Below, piece after piece: positions 8,685 to 16,766 of a stretch of DNA of 64,000 bases. Each line of letters starts with the position of its first letter. The first letter of the stretch is position 1. The notes under the pieces were generated by a model, which was not told where the DNA came from, did no database searches, and worked only from the letters and a program-made list of their open reading frames with translations. The translations under genes were made by a program, and so were the position numbers. This stretch comes from Roseomonas genomospecies 6 (lineage in GTDB: Bacteria; Pseudomonadota; Alphaproteobacteria; Azospirillales; Azospirillaceae). The stretch is taken from assembly GCF_008365375.1 (NCBI RefSeq), contig NZ_QOKW01000009.1, positions 155,208 to 219,207 of the forward strand, written 5' to 3'.

Positions 8685-8716
8685 GGGAGGCAGGGGTGGC
8701 TAGACCCCTGTCTCCC
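8685..8716 (+). terminator. Terminator-like hairpin of small-peptide element, copy 1
   Basis: A 12-bp stem, GGGAGGCAGGGG with CCCCTGTCTCCC (one G-U pair), encloses an 8-base loop. It begins 11 bases after the peptide stop. It lacks a T-run but is followed by AAGCCTGATGATG, which is also present after copy 2. A G-U pair here is G-C in the other copy and the reverse holds one position away, so the stem is kept by compensation. Confidence 0.7.
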
Positions 8717-8934
8717 AAGCCTGATGATGATGCGTCCTGCGGTCATTTGCAAGGCGGGCCCGTGCGGTTTGGTGGCGCAGCAGAACATGAAAAACCCGGG
8801 GGAAATCCGGAATGCGGAAGGAGCAGCATAGGTCCCGCCGTCCGGTCCCCGATATTCGACTATCGGGCAACTTGACCCCGCCGGGCACGGGGGGATTTCG
8901 TAGGATGTCGCAAAACATTGGGGGAGGGGGCGCG

Positions 8935-9492
8935 GTGCGCAGGCAATGGCTGGGCGCCGCCGGGCTGGCGTTGTTGCTGGCCGGGCCGGCGGGGCACGCC
9001 GCGGCGGACGCGGTTCCGGTGCCCGACGGCTACCGGATGACCGACTACCGGTCGCCGACCCCGGCGTCTCTGCCCGGCGCCGAAACGGTGGACACCGCCG
9101 CAGCCCGCGCGCTGGTGGAGTCCGGCGCCGTCCTTCCCGTCAACGTGATGAAGCTGGACCGCAGCACGCTGCCCGGCGGCCCCTGGCTGCTGCCGAAGCC
9201 CTTTCCGCACATTCCCGGCAGCGTGTGGCTTCCCAATGTGGGATTCGGGACGCTGACGCCGGAGTTGGAGGGCTATTTCCGCGGCAACCTGGAGCGGCTG
9301 ACCGGGGGCGACCGCGGGCGGGGCCTGCTGTTCTATTGTCTGGCGGATTGCTGGATGTCGTGGAACGCGGCGAAGCGCGCGCTGGAGATGGGCTATCGCC
9401 GCGTCCACTGGTATCGCGACGGGGCGGACGGCTGGGCCGAGGCCGGCCTGCCGACCGAGGAGGTGAAGCCGGTTCCGGTCGCCCTACCTTGA
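8935..9492 (+). CDS. PQQ-dependent catabolism-associated CXXCW-motif protein
   Basis: 185 aa from the GTG at 8935, chosen because GGGGAGGGGG lies just before it and the product then begins directly with a signal peptide (VRRQWLGAAGLALLLAGPAGHAAADA). An ATG at 8905 is also in frame. The body is rhodanese-like; the signature FYCLADCWMSWNAAKRAL holds the paired cysteines and Trp that name the family. Members occur almost only in genomes with PQQ alcohol dehydrogenases and are thought to help the periplasmic redox relay. An inverted repeat CCCGATA-TATCGGG lies upstream at about 8858-8877. Confidence 0.85.
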   Translation: MRRQWLGAAGLALLLAGPAGHAAADAVPVPDGYRMTDYRSPTPASLPGAETVDTAAARALVESGAVLPVNVMKLDRSTLPGGPWLLPKPFPHIPGSVWLPNVGFGTLTPELEGYFRGNLERLTGGDRGRGLLFYCLADCWMSWNAAKRALEMGYRRVHWYRDGADGWAEAGLPTEEVKPVPVALP

Positions 9493-9517
9493 GCGCCCGG
9501 AACCGGCTTGCCGCCGT

Positions 9518-9910
9518 TCACTGCTTCAACGACTTCAGGAAGGCGATCAGATAGTCCTGCTCCGCCCGGTCGGTGATGGCGACGTGCCGCATGCGGGTGC
9601 CGGGCACGAAGCGGTCGTTGCCGGCGATCCAGTGGCGCAGGTTGTCCTCGGTCCAGGTGACGTTGGAGGCCTTCAGCGCGTCGGAATATTCGAAGCGCGG
9701 AACCGACCCCGCCTTGCGCCCGACGACGTTGTACAGGCTGGGGCCGAAGGCGTTCTTGCTGGAATCGAGCGAGTGGCAGGCCGCGCATTGATGGAAGATC
9801 TGCTTGCCCGCGGCCTCCTCGGCGGTCTTGGGCTGCGGCCCGCTTTCGGCCTGGGCCGTGCCGGCGGCGAACAGAAGGGCGGCGGCGATGACGAGTCTGG
9901 AAACGGTCAT
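9518..9910 (-). CDS. Small periplasmic cytochrome c (class I)
   Basis: 130 aa with a signal peptide (cleaved after AGTAQA). A single haem site is CAACH; the axial Met is probably in PGTRMRH. GPSLYNVVGRKAG is typical of cytochrome c2/c550 proteins. The ATG at 9910 has a GGGGAG site upstream. It converges with the CXXCW gene, 25 bases apart. A soluble c-type cytochrome is the expected electron acceptor for a PQQ dehydrogenase, so it is a good candidate partner, though haem proteins of this type also serve respiration generally. Confidence 0.85.
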   Translation of the reverse strand: MTVSRLVIAAALLFAAGTAQAESGPQPKTAEEAAGKQIFHQCAACHSLDSSKNAFGPSLYNVVGRKAGSVPRFEYSDALKASNVTWTEDNLRHWIAGNDRFVPGTRMRHVAITDRAEQDYLIAFLKSLKQ

Positions 9911-10077
9911 GAGAAAAGGCTCCCCAGCCAAAGGTCCGCGGCGCGGGGCGCGGCGGTCGATGGCGGGCATTCTAGGAGCCAGAGCTTGGCCGCCGAATTG
10001 GACTTTGGAACAAGCCCGTAGGGAAGGTGAGGCTTTCCGGTCCGGGCTGGAAGGCGAAGTGCCCTGTAGAGGGAGGA

Positions 10078-10164
10078 TGGTGCGGGCGGTCGGACTCGAA
10101 CCGACATATCCGTGAGGACGGCGGATTTTGAGTCCGCTGCGTCTACCAATTCCGCCACGCCCGC
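10078..10164 (-). tRNA. tRNA-Leu (CAA anticodon)
   Basis: The 87-nt sequence folds as a class II tRNA. The acceptor is GCGGGCG with CGCCCGC, and the D-arm carries GGTAGACGC. The anticodon stem-loop GCGGA-CTCAAAA-TCCGC gives anticodon CAA. There is a long variable arm (CCGTCCTCACGG) and a T-arm with GGTTCGAGTCC. The 3' CCA is encoded. It lies between the cytochrome c and DsbB genes. Confidence 0.97.
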
Positions 10165-10301
10165 ACGGTGCCTGCCGGACCCGTCGTTCTTGCCGACCGG
10201 TGCCCGCTATATAGAGGGGAATTGGGGTCCGGACCAAGTGTTTTGTGCGCAGGCTCCGGCGTGTCTGGCCTAAGCCCGTTGGGCGCGCTAATCTCACCGG
10301 C

Positions 10302-10829
10302 ATGATGAACCGCTTTCCCATCGACGACCCGCGCTACACCGCCGGGTTGCTGGCCCTCGTCAGCGCAGGCGTGCTGGCCGCCGCGCTGTTCTTCCAGTTC
10401 GCGCTGGGGTACCAGCCCTGCATCCTGTGCCTGTGGCAGCGCGTGCCGTATGGGGCCGTGATCGCCTTCGGCATCGTCACGCTGCTGTTCCGGCAATGGC
10501 GGGGGCTGGGGGACGCGCTTCTGGTGGCGAGCGGGTTCGCCCTGCTGGCCGGTGCGGGCATCGCCGCCTATCATGTGGGGGTGGAGCAGCATTGGTGGGC
10601 CGGCACCTCGGCCTGCGGTTCCCCTGGGCGTGCGCCGCAGACGCTGGAGGAATTGCGCGCCCAGGTGCTCGCCGCCCCGGTGACCCGCTGCGACGAAGTG
10701 GCCTGGTCGCTGTTCGGGATTTCGATGGCGGGCTACAATGTCGTGATTTCGCTGGCGCTGTCCGCCTTCGCCTTCATGGCGGCGCGCGCCGCCTACATCC
10801 GGACCTCGGCTTCCAGGACCTTCGCATGA
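10302..10829 (+). CDS. dsbB: Disulfide bond formation protein DsbB
   Basis: 175 aa with four membrane helices. The first periplasmic loop has the redox pair in QPCILCLWQR (CxxC). The second loop holds the other pair, SACGSP and TRCDE, spaced as in DsbB. It oxidises DsbA and passes electrons to ubiquinone. Two ATG codons in a row (10302, 10305) make the exact start uncertain. The stop overlaps the coq7 start (ATGA), so a disulfide catalyst that needs quinone is coupled to a quinone biosynthesis enzyme. Confidence 0.9.
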   Translation: MMNRFPIDDPRYTAGLLALVSAGVLAAALFFQFALGYQPCILCLWQRVPYGAVIAFGIVTLLFRQWRGLGDALLVASGFALLAGAGIAAYHVGVEQHWWAGTSACGSPGRAPQTLEELRAQVLAAPVTRCDEVAWSLFGISMAGYNVVISLALSAFAFMAARAAYIRTSASRTFA

Positions 10830-11464
10830 CCCCGCTCGACGACACCGCCGCCGCAACCAAGGCCGCCGCAACCAAGGCCGCCGCCGCTCCGTCCCCCGGC
10901 GAGTCGCCCGCACCCCGTCCCCGTCCGCGCGGGCGCCTGCCCGGCGACCCGACTCCGGAGCAGCGGCTGGCGCGCATCGTGCGCGTGGATCATGCCGGCG
11001 AATATGGGGCGAAGCGCATCTACGAAGGCCAGCTTTCCGTCATGCACCGCGGGCGGCACGCCAAGACCCTGCGCCACATGGCCGACCAGGAGCTGGAGCA
11101 TCTCCAGTATTTCGAGAAGCAGCTCGTCGCGCGGAGGGTGCGCCCGACCGTGCTCCAGCCGCTGTGGCACGTCGCCGGCTTCCTGCTGGGCGCCGGGACC
11201 GCGGTGCTGGGCGAGCGCGCGGCCATGGCCTGCACCGTCGCCGTGGAAGAGGTGATCGACGGCCATTACGAGGCGCAGTTGAAGCATCTCGGCCCGGAGG
11301 AAGCGGAGCTGAAGACCTCCATCCTCAAGTTCCAGGCGGAGGAACTGGAGCACCGCGACATCGGCCTTCACAACGGGGCGGAGCAGGCGCCGGCCTATCC
11401 GGTCCTGTCCGCCGCCATCAAGGCCGGCACCAAGGCGGTCATCTGGGTGGCCGAGCGGGTCTGA
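10826..11464 (+). CDS. coq7: Coq7-type 5-demethoxyubiquinone hydroxylase
   Basis: 212 aa di-iron monooxygenase catalysing the last hydroxylation of ubiquinone synthesis. The carboxylate and histidine ligands sit in DHAGEYGA (about 55-62), DQELEHL, EEVIDGHY and EELEHRDIG, in the usual two-half ferritin-like repeat. Residues 1-40 are an extra Ala/Pro-rich tail containing a short ATKAA repeat, not part of the fold. Translationally coupled to dsbB. Confidence 0.93.
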   Translation: MTPLDDTAAATKAAATKAAAAPSPGESPAPRPRPRGRLPGDPTPEQRLARIVRVDHAGEYGAKRIYEGQLSVMHRGRHAKTLRHMADQELEHLQYFEKQLVARRVRPTVLQPLWHVAGFLLGAGTAVLGERAAMACTVAVEEVIDGHYEAQLKHLGPEEAELKTSILKFQAEELEHRDIGLHNGAEQAPAYPVLSAAIKAGTKAVIWVAERV

Positions 11465-11473
11465 GCCGCAGGT

Positions 11474-11617
11474 TCAAGAAATCTTGCCGTCCGTTCCGGT
11501 TTCCGCCGGAGCGGGCGGCGTGCCGTAGATGTCGTCCTCCGTGCGCCCGCAGCCTTCGCACCGGCCATCCTCGCCGATGATGCAGATGCCCACGCAAGGG
11601 TTCTCGTCGTCGTCCAT
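11474..11617 (-). CDS. DUF1289 small cysteine-rich protein
   Basis: 47 aa, too short for most ORF filters. The family pattern is complete: NPCVGICIIGEDGRCEGCGRTEDDI, with four cysteines spaced to bind a metal or Fe-S cluster. GGGAGGG lies 7 bases before the ATG. It converges with coq7, 9 bases apart. Function of the family is unknown. Confidence 0.85.
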   Translation of the reverse strand: MDDDENPCVGICIIGEDGRCEGCGRTEDDIYGTPPAPAETGTDGKIS

Positions 11618-11662
11618 GGCCCAGCCCTCCCGGTCGCGGCGTTTCTCCGTCGGGCAGCGTTT

Positions 11663-12295
11663 CTACATCGGATCGAGTTCGGTGTCCCAGTAAAGAAAAT
11701 CCCGCCAACTTTCGTGAAGGAAGTTTGGCGGGAATGCACGTCCGTTCTCTTGAAGCTGGTAGGCGCTCGGCTGGAACGGAGGACTGAGGGGGATCATGCC
11801 GCAACTGTGCGGAAGCCTGTTCCCCTTCGCCAGATTGCAGGCCGAGCAGGAGGTGACGACGTTGTCCCAGGTGGTGCGCCCGCCGCGCGACCGGGGAGTG
11901 ACGTGGTCGAAGGTCAGTTCCTGCGTGGGAAAGTGGTGGCCGCAATACTGGCAGGTGAAGCGGTCGCGCAGGAAGACGTTGAAGCGTGTGAAGGCCGGCC
12001 GCCGTGTCGCCGGGATGAACTCCTTCAACGAAATGACGCTCGGCAGCTTGATCTCGAACGTGGGGGAGCGGACGACGCGGTCATATTCGGAGATGATGTT
12101 CACCCGGTCCAGAAAGACGGCCTTGACCGCCTCCTGCCAGGACCAGAGCGACAGAGGGAAGTAGCTGAGCGGCCGGAAATCGGCGTTCAGCACCAGGGCC
12201 GGACAGTGATCGGGTGGTGGAGCCAATGGCCACTCCCTTATCTGAAACGTGTCTGGAACCTTATTGGCCGTTCCGTCCGCCTTGCGCGATGACAT
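11663..12295 (-). CDS. HNH endonuclease
   Basis: 210 aa from the ATG at 12295; an ATG at 12394 with an AGGA site would add 33 residues. The HNH core is CQYCGHHFPTQELTFDHVTPRSRGG followed by NVVTSCSACNLAKGNR, with two CxxC zinc pairs. The N-terminal LVLNADFRPLSYFPLSLWSWQEAV is typical of the stand-alone HNH protein found throughout alphaproteobacteria. Its 3' end contains a terminator-like hairpin (11693-11732) within the coding sequence. Confidence 0.88.
   Translation of the reverse strand: MSSRKADGTANKVPDTFQIREWPLAPPPDHCPALVLNADFRPLSYFPLSLWSWQEAVKAVFLDRVNIISEYDRVVRSPTFEIKLPSVISLKEFIPATRRPAFTRFNVFLRDRFTCQYCGHHFPTQELTFDHVTPRSRGGRTTWDNVVTSCSACNLAKGNRLPHSCGMIPLSPPFQPSAYQLQENGRAFPPNFLHESWRDFLYWDTELDPM
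11693..11732 (-). terminator. Terminator-like hairpin inside the end of the HNH gene
   Basis: On the minus strand CCCGCCAAACTT pairs with AAGTTGGCGGG (one bulged A) and is followed by ATTTTCTTTA. This is a textbook intrinsic terminator, yet it encodes PPNFLHESWRDFLY, about 10 codons before the stop. Confidence 0.6.
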
Positions 12296-12572
12296 GGTGC
12301 CAATGACACGGCGGCGGGTGAACGGAACACCAGATACATAGTTGATTTGGGCTTCGAACTCAACATCTCGCGCCGCACTGCGGCATCTCTTCATGATCCT
12401 GTAACCCTTTCGATAAGTATGGTCCGTGCCTTTCCGGCGGCCAGAGCCTTGCCTGTGACATTTGGTTGCGGAGCCCGTCGGCCGTATTTTTCGGCGTCAT
12501 GGTTACAGAGCGTTAACCATGCTCTGAGATGGTGGCCGCGTCTTCAAGGGGACGCTTTCAAGGGGGACATCC

Positions 12573-12740
12573 ATGAGCGCCACGATCATCGACCTTGCCC
12601 AGAAGCGCGCCGAGCGCGAGGAACGCGACCGTCAGCGCCGCATCGACGCCTTCGACCGCGAACTGCGCCGCCGCCTCGCCATGTATCTGGAGGGCGAGGA
12701 CATTCCGGTCGAGCCCATCAAGGACAATCCTTACATCTGA
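12573..12740 (+). CDS. Small highly charged protein of unknown function
   Basis: 55 aa: MSATIIDLAQKRAEREERDR then a basic helix ending RRRLAMYLEGEDIPVEPI. AGGGGG lies 5 bases before the ATG. It is mostly one charged helix, possibly a small binding adaptor. Similar short proteins are common as hypotheticals upstream of tRNA-modification genes; I cannot assign a role. The 178-base region before it holds a palindrome around GTTAACC (about 12507-12528). Confidence 0.65.
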   Translation: MSATIIDLAQKRAEREERDRQRRIDAFDRELRRRLAMYLEGEDIPVEPIKDNPYI

Positions 12741-12824
12741 GCCCCTGCATCTGAACCTTCAGCACCCCCGTCCGCAGCGCCCGCAGCCCATGCAGGCCGG
12801 GCGCGGTTGGGGTATAAGGCGGGA

Positions 12825-13676
12825 ATGACCGACGTCGTCACCCGCTTCGCGCCGAGCCCGACCGGCCATCTCCATCTCGGGCACGCCCATTCCGCCCTGT
12901 TCGGCTGGACGGCCGCCCGCAAGGCCGGCGGACGTTTCCTGCTGCGCATCGAGGACATCGACCCGCAGCGCTGCCGCCCGGAGTTCGACCGCGACCTGCG
13001 CGAGGATCTGGCTTGGCTGGGCCTGACCTGGGAAGAGCCGGTGCGCCGCCAGTCGGAGCATCTGGACGATCACCGCGCCGCCCTGGCGCGACTCCGCGAC
13101 ATGGGCGTCGTCTATCCCTGCTTCTGCACCCGCAAGGACATCGCGGCGGAGATCGCCCGCGCCGGCCATGCGCCGCATGGGCCGGATGGCCCGCTCTACC
13201 CCGGCACCTGCCGCGGCCTGTCGGAGACCGAACGGCTGGACCGCATCGCCGCCGGCCATTCCTATGCCCTTCGGCTGGACGTGGGGAAGGCCATGGCGAT
13301 GACCGGACCGCTGCGCTGGCACGACCGGCGGCGCGGCTGGCAGGTGGCCGCGCCGGGCCTCCTGGGAGACGTCGTTCTGGCCCGCAAGGACACCCCGACG
13401 AGCTATCATCTGGCCGTCACCGTGGACGATCACATCCAGGGGGTGACGCTGGTGACCCGCGGCGACGATCTGCTCTTCGCCACGAACGTGCATCGGCTCC
13501 TCCAGGAACTCCTCCGAGTCGGGGTTCCGGACTATCACCACCACCCCTTGATGGTGAACGAGCGCGGCGAGCGGCTGGCCAAGCGCGACAATGCCAAGAC
13601 CTTGCGTTCGCTTCGGGAATCGGGACAAACGGCGGCGGCGGCGCGCACCTTGGCCGGCTTCCCGGAAGAGTTATGA
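12825..13676 (+). CDS. gluQ: Glutamyl-Q tRNA(Asp) synthetase
   Basis: 283 aa, the length of the catalytic core of glutamyl-tRNA synthetase without the anticodon domain. HIGH-like motif HLHLGHAH follows RFAPSPTG, the zinc site is CFCT...C, and LAKRDNAKTL stands for KMSKS. It attaches glutamate to queuosine in tRNA-Asp. The ATG at 12825 is preferred over a GTG at 12807 because it gives the canonical family N-terminus. Confidence 0.93.
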   Translation: MTDVVTRFAPSPTGHLHLGHAHSALFGWTAARKAGGRFLLRIEDIDPQRCRPEFDRDLREDLAWLGLTWEEPVRRQSEHLDDHRAALARLRDMGVVYPCFCTRKDIAAEIARAGHAPHGPDGPLYPGTCRGLSETERLDRIAAGHSYALRLDVGKAMAMTGPLRWHDRRRGWQVAAPGLLGDVVLARKDTPTSYHLAVTVDDHIQGVTLVTRGDDLLFATNVHRLLQELLRVGVPDYHHHPLMVNERGERLAKRDNAKTLRSLRESGQTAAAARTLAGFPEEL

Positions 13677-13830
13677 TCTATCACAAAGTGTGTAATACAG
13701 AACGCAGCACGCTATCCGTTTGAGGCGAGTCTCCTGGAATCTCCTTCTTCTTGAACGTATCTTTTGAATCTCGACTGATTGTTGGTCTTGCTGAACGATC
13801 GGCCGGCTTGCAATCCGGAGGGAGCAAGCG

Positions 13831-15393
13831 ATGCGAGAGGAGGAAGAGACGGGCACCGGCCGTTTCCCTGCCGAACCTGCCGGGCTGCGGCGGGTCTTCG
13901 ACGCGATGGGCATCGCGGTCGCTCTGCTCGACCGGCAGGGGCGCATCGCCGACCTGAACGCGGCGATGCAGCGCGCGATCGGTTGTCCGCGGGATCTTCT
14001 GATCGGGCAACCGATGGCCGGCGCCTTCGTCTGCGGCGGCCGGGAGGGCGCGGCGGACCGCCTCGTCCAGGCGATGGACGCCGCGGGACTGGGGCTGGCC
14101 CAGGAACTGACCCTGACGGGCGACGGGATCTGGCTCGACATCACGCTGACGCCGCTTCCGGCCGACCCGGAGGGCGTCGCCCCAGGCATCGTCATGACCG
14201 CGCTGGACGCCAGCCGCCGTGTGGGGATGGAGGCGCGGGCGCGGGCGCAGGAGGAGAGCCTGCGCGCCGCACGGGAAGAGGCGGTGCGCGCCGGCAAGGC
14301 CAAGGTCCGCTTCCTGGCCGCCGCCAGCCACGACCTGCGCCAGCCCGCCCAGTCGCTGACCCTGTTCGGCGCGGTTCTGGCGGAGCGGCTGGCCGGTCAT
14401 CCGCAGTTGCCCCTGGTCCAGACGATGAACCGGGCGGTCGATGCGATGCGGGCCCTGCTCGACGCCCTGCTCGACGTGTCGCGGCTGGACTCCGGGATCG
14501 TGCTGCCCGACGTGGCGCCCTTTGCGATGGCCGAGATGATGGAGCGGCTGAAGGCCGACTACGGATCGCGCGCCGCCGCCAAGGGGCTGGAATTCCGGGT
14601 TCACCCGCTGAAGGTCCGGATACGCAGCGACGCCGTGTTGCTGGAGCGGCTGCTGCGCAACCTGCTCGACAACGCCATCCGCTACACGGCGTCGGGCGGC
14701 GTGCTGCTGGCCTGCCGGCGGCATGGGATGCTGCTGCGCATCGAGGTGGCGGACACCGGCGTCGGCATCCCTGCCGACCAGCTCGACGAGATTTTCGAGG
14801 AGTTCGTGCAGCTCGGCAACACCGAACGCGACCGCAGCCTCGGCCTCGGCCTCGGGCTGGCGGTTGTGAAGCGGCTGTCGCGTCTGCTCGGCCTGCCGGT
14901 CCGCGTGCGGTCGCGCACCGGACGCGGCACACGCTTTACGGTGGAGGTTCCCTTGCACGCTTCCTGGAGTGTCGGTGGGACGGAACGCGCAATGCCGTCC
15001 CTGGACCGGTCCGGCGGTCTGGCCCTGATCATCGACGACGAGGAGATGATCCTGCAAAGCCTGCGGCTGGTGCTGGAGCAGTGGGGATGGGACGTGCTGT
15101 CCGCCGTGTCGGGGGAGGAGGCCCTGCGCCAGCTCGAAGGGGCGGAGCGGTTGCCCGACGTCATCATCGCCGACTACCGTCTGCGCTACGAGCGGACGGG
15201 GGTGGATGCGATCCGGGACATCCACGCCTTCGCCGGGGAGATCATCCCCGCCATCCTGCTGACCGGCGACACCAGCCCCGACCGCATCCGGGAGGCGCGG
15301 CGCAGCGGCTTCACCGTCCTGCACAAGCCGGTCACCCTGTCGGAACTCTCGTCCCACATGAAGGAGGCGCGGACGAGGGCCGTGGCGGAGTGA
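13831..15393 (+). CDS. Hybrid sensor histidine kinase (PAS-HisKA-HATPase-REC)
   Basis: 520 aa and soluble. A PAS domain spans about 18-130, the H-box is AAASHDLRQPAQS with His167, the N-box is NLLDNAIRYT, the G1 box DTGVGI and the G2 box GLGLGLAVV. A C-terminal receiver (about 395-510) has phospho-acceptor Asp448 (IIADYRL). The SHDLRQP box marks the same kinase subfamily as the genes at 48950 and 50619. No response regulator is adjacent. It converges with the Nudix gene, 3 bases apart. The 154 bases upstream contain no other gene. Confidence 0.9.
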   Translation: MREEEETGTGRFPAEPAGLRRVFDAMGIAVALLDRQGRIADLNAAMQRAIGCPRDLLIGQPMAGAFVCGGREGAADRLVQAMDAAGLGLAQELTLTGDGIWLDITLTPLPADPEGVAPGIVMTALDASRRVGMEARARAQEESLRAAREEAVRAGKAKVRFLAAASHDLRQPAQSLTLFGAVLAERLAGHPQLPLVQTMNRAVDAMRALLDALLDVSRLDSGIVLPDVAPFAMAEMMERLKADYGSRAAAKGLEFRVHPLKVRIRSDAVLLERLLRNLLDNAIRYTASGGVLLACRRHGMLLRIEVADTGVGIPADQLDEIFEEFVQLGNTERDRSLGLGLGLAVVKRLSRLLGLPVRVRSRTGRGTRFTVEVPLHASWSVGGTERAMPSLDRSGGLALIIDDEEMILQSLRLVLEQWGWDVLSAVSGEEALRQLEGAERLPDVIIADYRLRYERTGVDAIRDIHAFAGEIIPAILLTGDTSPDRIREARRSGFTVLHKPVTLSELSSHMKEARTRAVAE

Positions 15394-15396
15394 GGG

Positions 15397-16245
15397 TTAC
15401 CGCCGCAGGCCCTTGACGATCGCCAGATAGTCCGGCTCCTCCGGCGTCAGCCAGCCGTGGCGGACCAGGAAGTCGATGACGACGAGGTTCACGTTGAACT
15501 TCCAGTCCTGCGTCTCCCGCACGGACTCCGCCACGCGCTCCAGCGGCCACAGTTCGAAGCGCTCGACCTCGCCGTCGGTGTTCCGCGGGACGAAATCCGC
15601 GTCGAGTTCCAGGTCGTAGAGGAACAGCGTGTCCTGCTTCAACCCGGCCTCCGTCTCCATGCAATAGGAGACCGCACCCACGGGAACGGCGCGGGAGGCC
15701 AGGGCGGCGTCGATGCCAGCCTCCTCCTGGGCTTCCTTGACGAGGTTCTCGGCCAGCGTCAGGCCGATGGGCTGGCCGCCGGCGATCAGGTTGTCCAGCT
15801 TGCCCGGCGACACCTCGCGGTCGCGGGCGCGGCGTCCGACCCACAGCGACAGGCCGCCGTCCGGCTGGCGGACGAATCCGTTGACGTGCAGGCCGTAGGC
15901 CGGGGTGCCGAACTGCGCCACCACCGCGCGGTCGATCCGCATCAGCGGTTCCGCCCCCCAAGCCGGGGTGACCGGGTAGAACTCGCCGCGCAGGGCGGAA
16001 ACCGCACCCTCCTCCACGAGGAAGCGGGCGGCGTGCTCCAGCACGGAGGACCGCGCTTCGAAATCGCGCACCTCCGGCGCCAGCGTCACCCGCTCGGCGG
16101 TGACGACGAAGCCCGGATCGACGCCGGGAAGCTGTTCGGCCAGCGCATGGCGGACCCAGCCGAGGCGATGCCCCTCCAACTCGAACGGACGGAAGCCGGA
16201 AAGGTCGTGCGCGTTGCACGCGCGGATGTGGTCGAGGAAGCTCAT
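15397..16245 (-). CDS. Nudix hydrolase with N-terminal DUF4743 domain
   Basis: 282 aa. An N-terminal DUF4743-like part (FLDHIRACNAHDL, HRLGWV) precedes a Nudix fold with box GQPIGLTLAENLVKEAQEEAGI. The first Glu of the classical box is shifted, as is usual in this thiamine-pyrophosphokinase-related subgroup. Such proteins hydrolyse oxidised or damaged thiamine phosphates in eukaryotic relatives; the bacterial substrate is uncertain. The ATG at 16245 is chosen over earlier in-frame codons because it begins the conserved domain. Confidence 0.85.
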   Translation of the reverse strand: MSFLDHIRACNAHDLSGFRPFELEGHRLGWVRHALAEQLPGVDPGFVVTAERVTLAPEVRDFEARSSVLEHAARFLVEEGAVSALRGEFYPVTPAWGAEPLMRIDRAVVAQFGTPAYGLHVNGFVRQPDGGLSLWVGRRARDREVSPGKLDNLIAGGQPIGLTLAENLVKEAQEEAGIDAALASRAVPVGAVSYCMETEAGLKQDTLFLYDLELDADFVPRNTDGEVERFELWPLERVAESVRETQDWKFNVNLVVIDFLVRHGWLTPEEPDYLAIVKGLRR

Positions 16246-16376
16246 GCGAATCCGTGTAGCCTCAGTACCGTCCGCCCGCAACCGTTCTTCCGTGGGCCGC
16301 CCCCCCGGAGCAGCCGATTGCAAAGGGCGCTCTTGCAGCGTACACACACGGCCTATCGGACTCAGGGGACAGGTCG

Positions 16377-16766
16377 ATGCCGGCGGCGTTCGGGGATTTT
16401 TCGGTTCTGGTGATCGAAGACGAGAGCTTCACCCGCATGGTGCTGGCGAAGATGCTGACCACGCTGGGCTTCGGCGCCGTCCATCAGGCCGCCGACGGGG
16501 AGGCCGGACTGGCCGCCGTCCAGGCGCACGATCCCGATCTGGTCGTCTGCGACGTGGAGATGCGGCCGATGGATGGGCTGGGGTTCCTGAAGGCGTTGCG
16601 GGCCAGCACGGATGCCCGTCACCGAGCGCTGCCGGTGGTCTTCATGACGAACCGCGCCGATCAGAGCCGCATGGACGAAGCCGCGGCCTTCGGCGCCGAC
16701 ACCTTCATCGTCAAGCCGGCGACGCTGGACTCGCTGAGGGGGACGCTGGGCGCCAAGCTCGGCTGA
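16377..16766 (+). CDS. Single-domain CheY-like response regulator
   Basis: 129 aa, one receiver domain: Glu14-Asp15, phospho-acceptor Asp59 (VVCDVEMRPMDG), Thr in FMTN and Lys in FIVKPA. There is no output domain, so it probably relays phosphate or binds a partner. It diverges from the Nudix gene. Confidence 0.88.
   Translation: MPAAFGDFSVLVIEDESFTRMVLAKMLTTLGFGAVHQAADGEAGLAAVQAHDPDLVVCDVEMRPMDGLGFLKALRASTDARHRALPVVFMTNRADQSRMDEAAAFGADTFIVKPATLDSLRGTLGAKLG

Noticed and set aside
9907..10158. An 83-codon minus-strand ORF (starting MAELVDAADSKSAV)
   Set aside because: It runs through the tRNA-Leu gene; this peptide is the well-known false translation of a class II tRNA.
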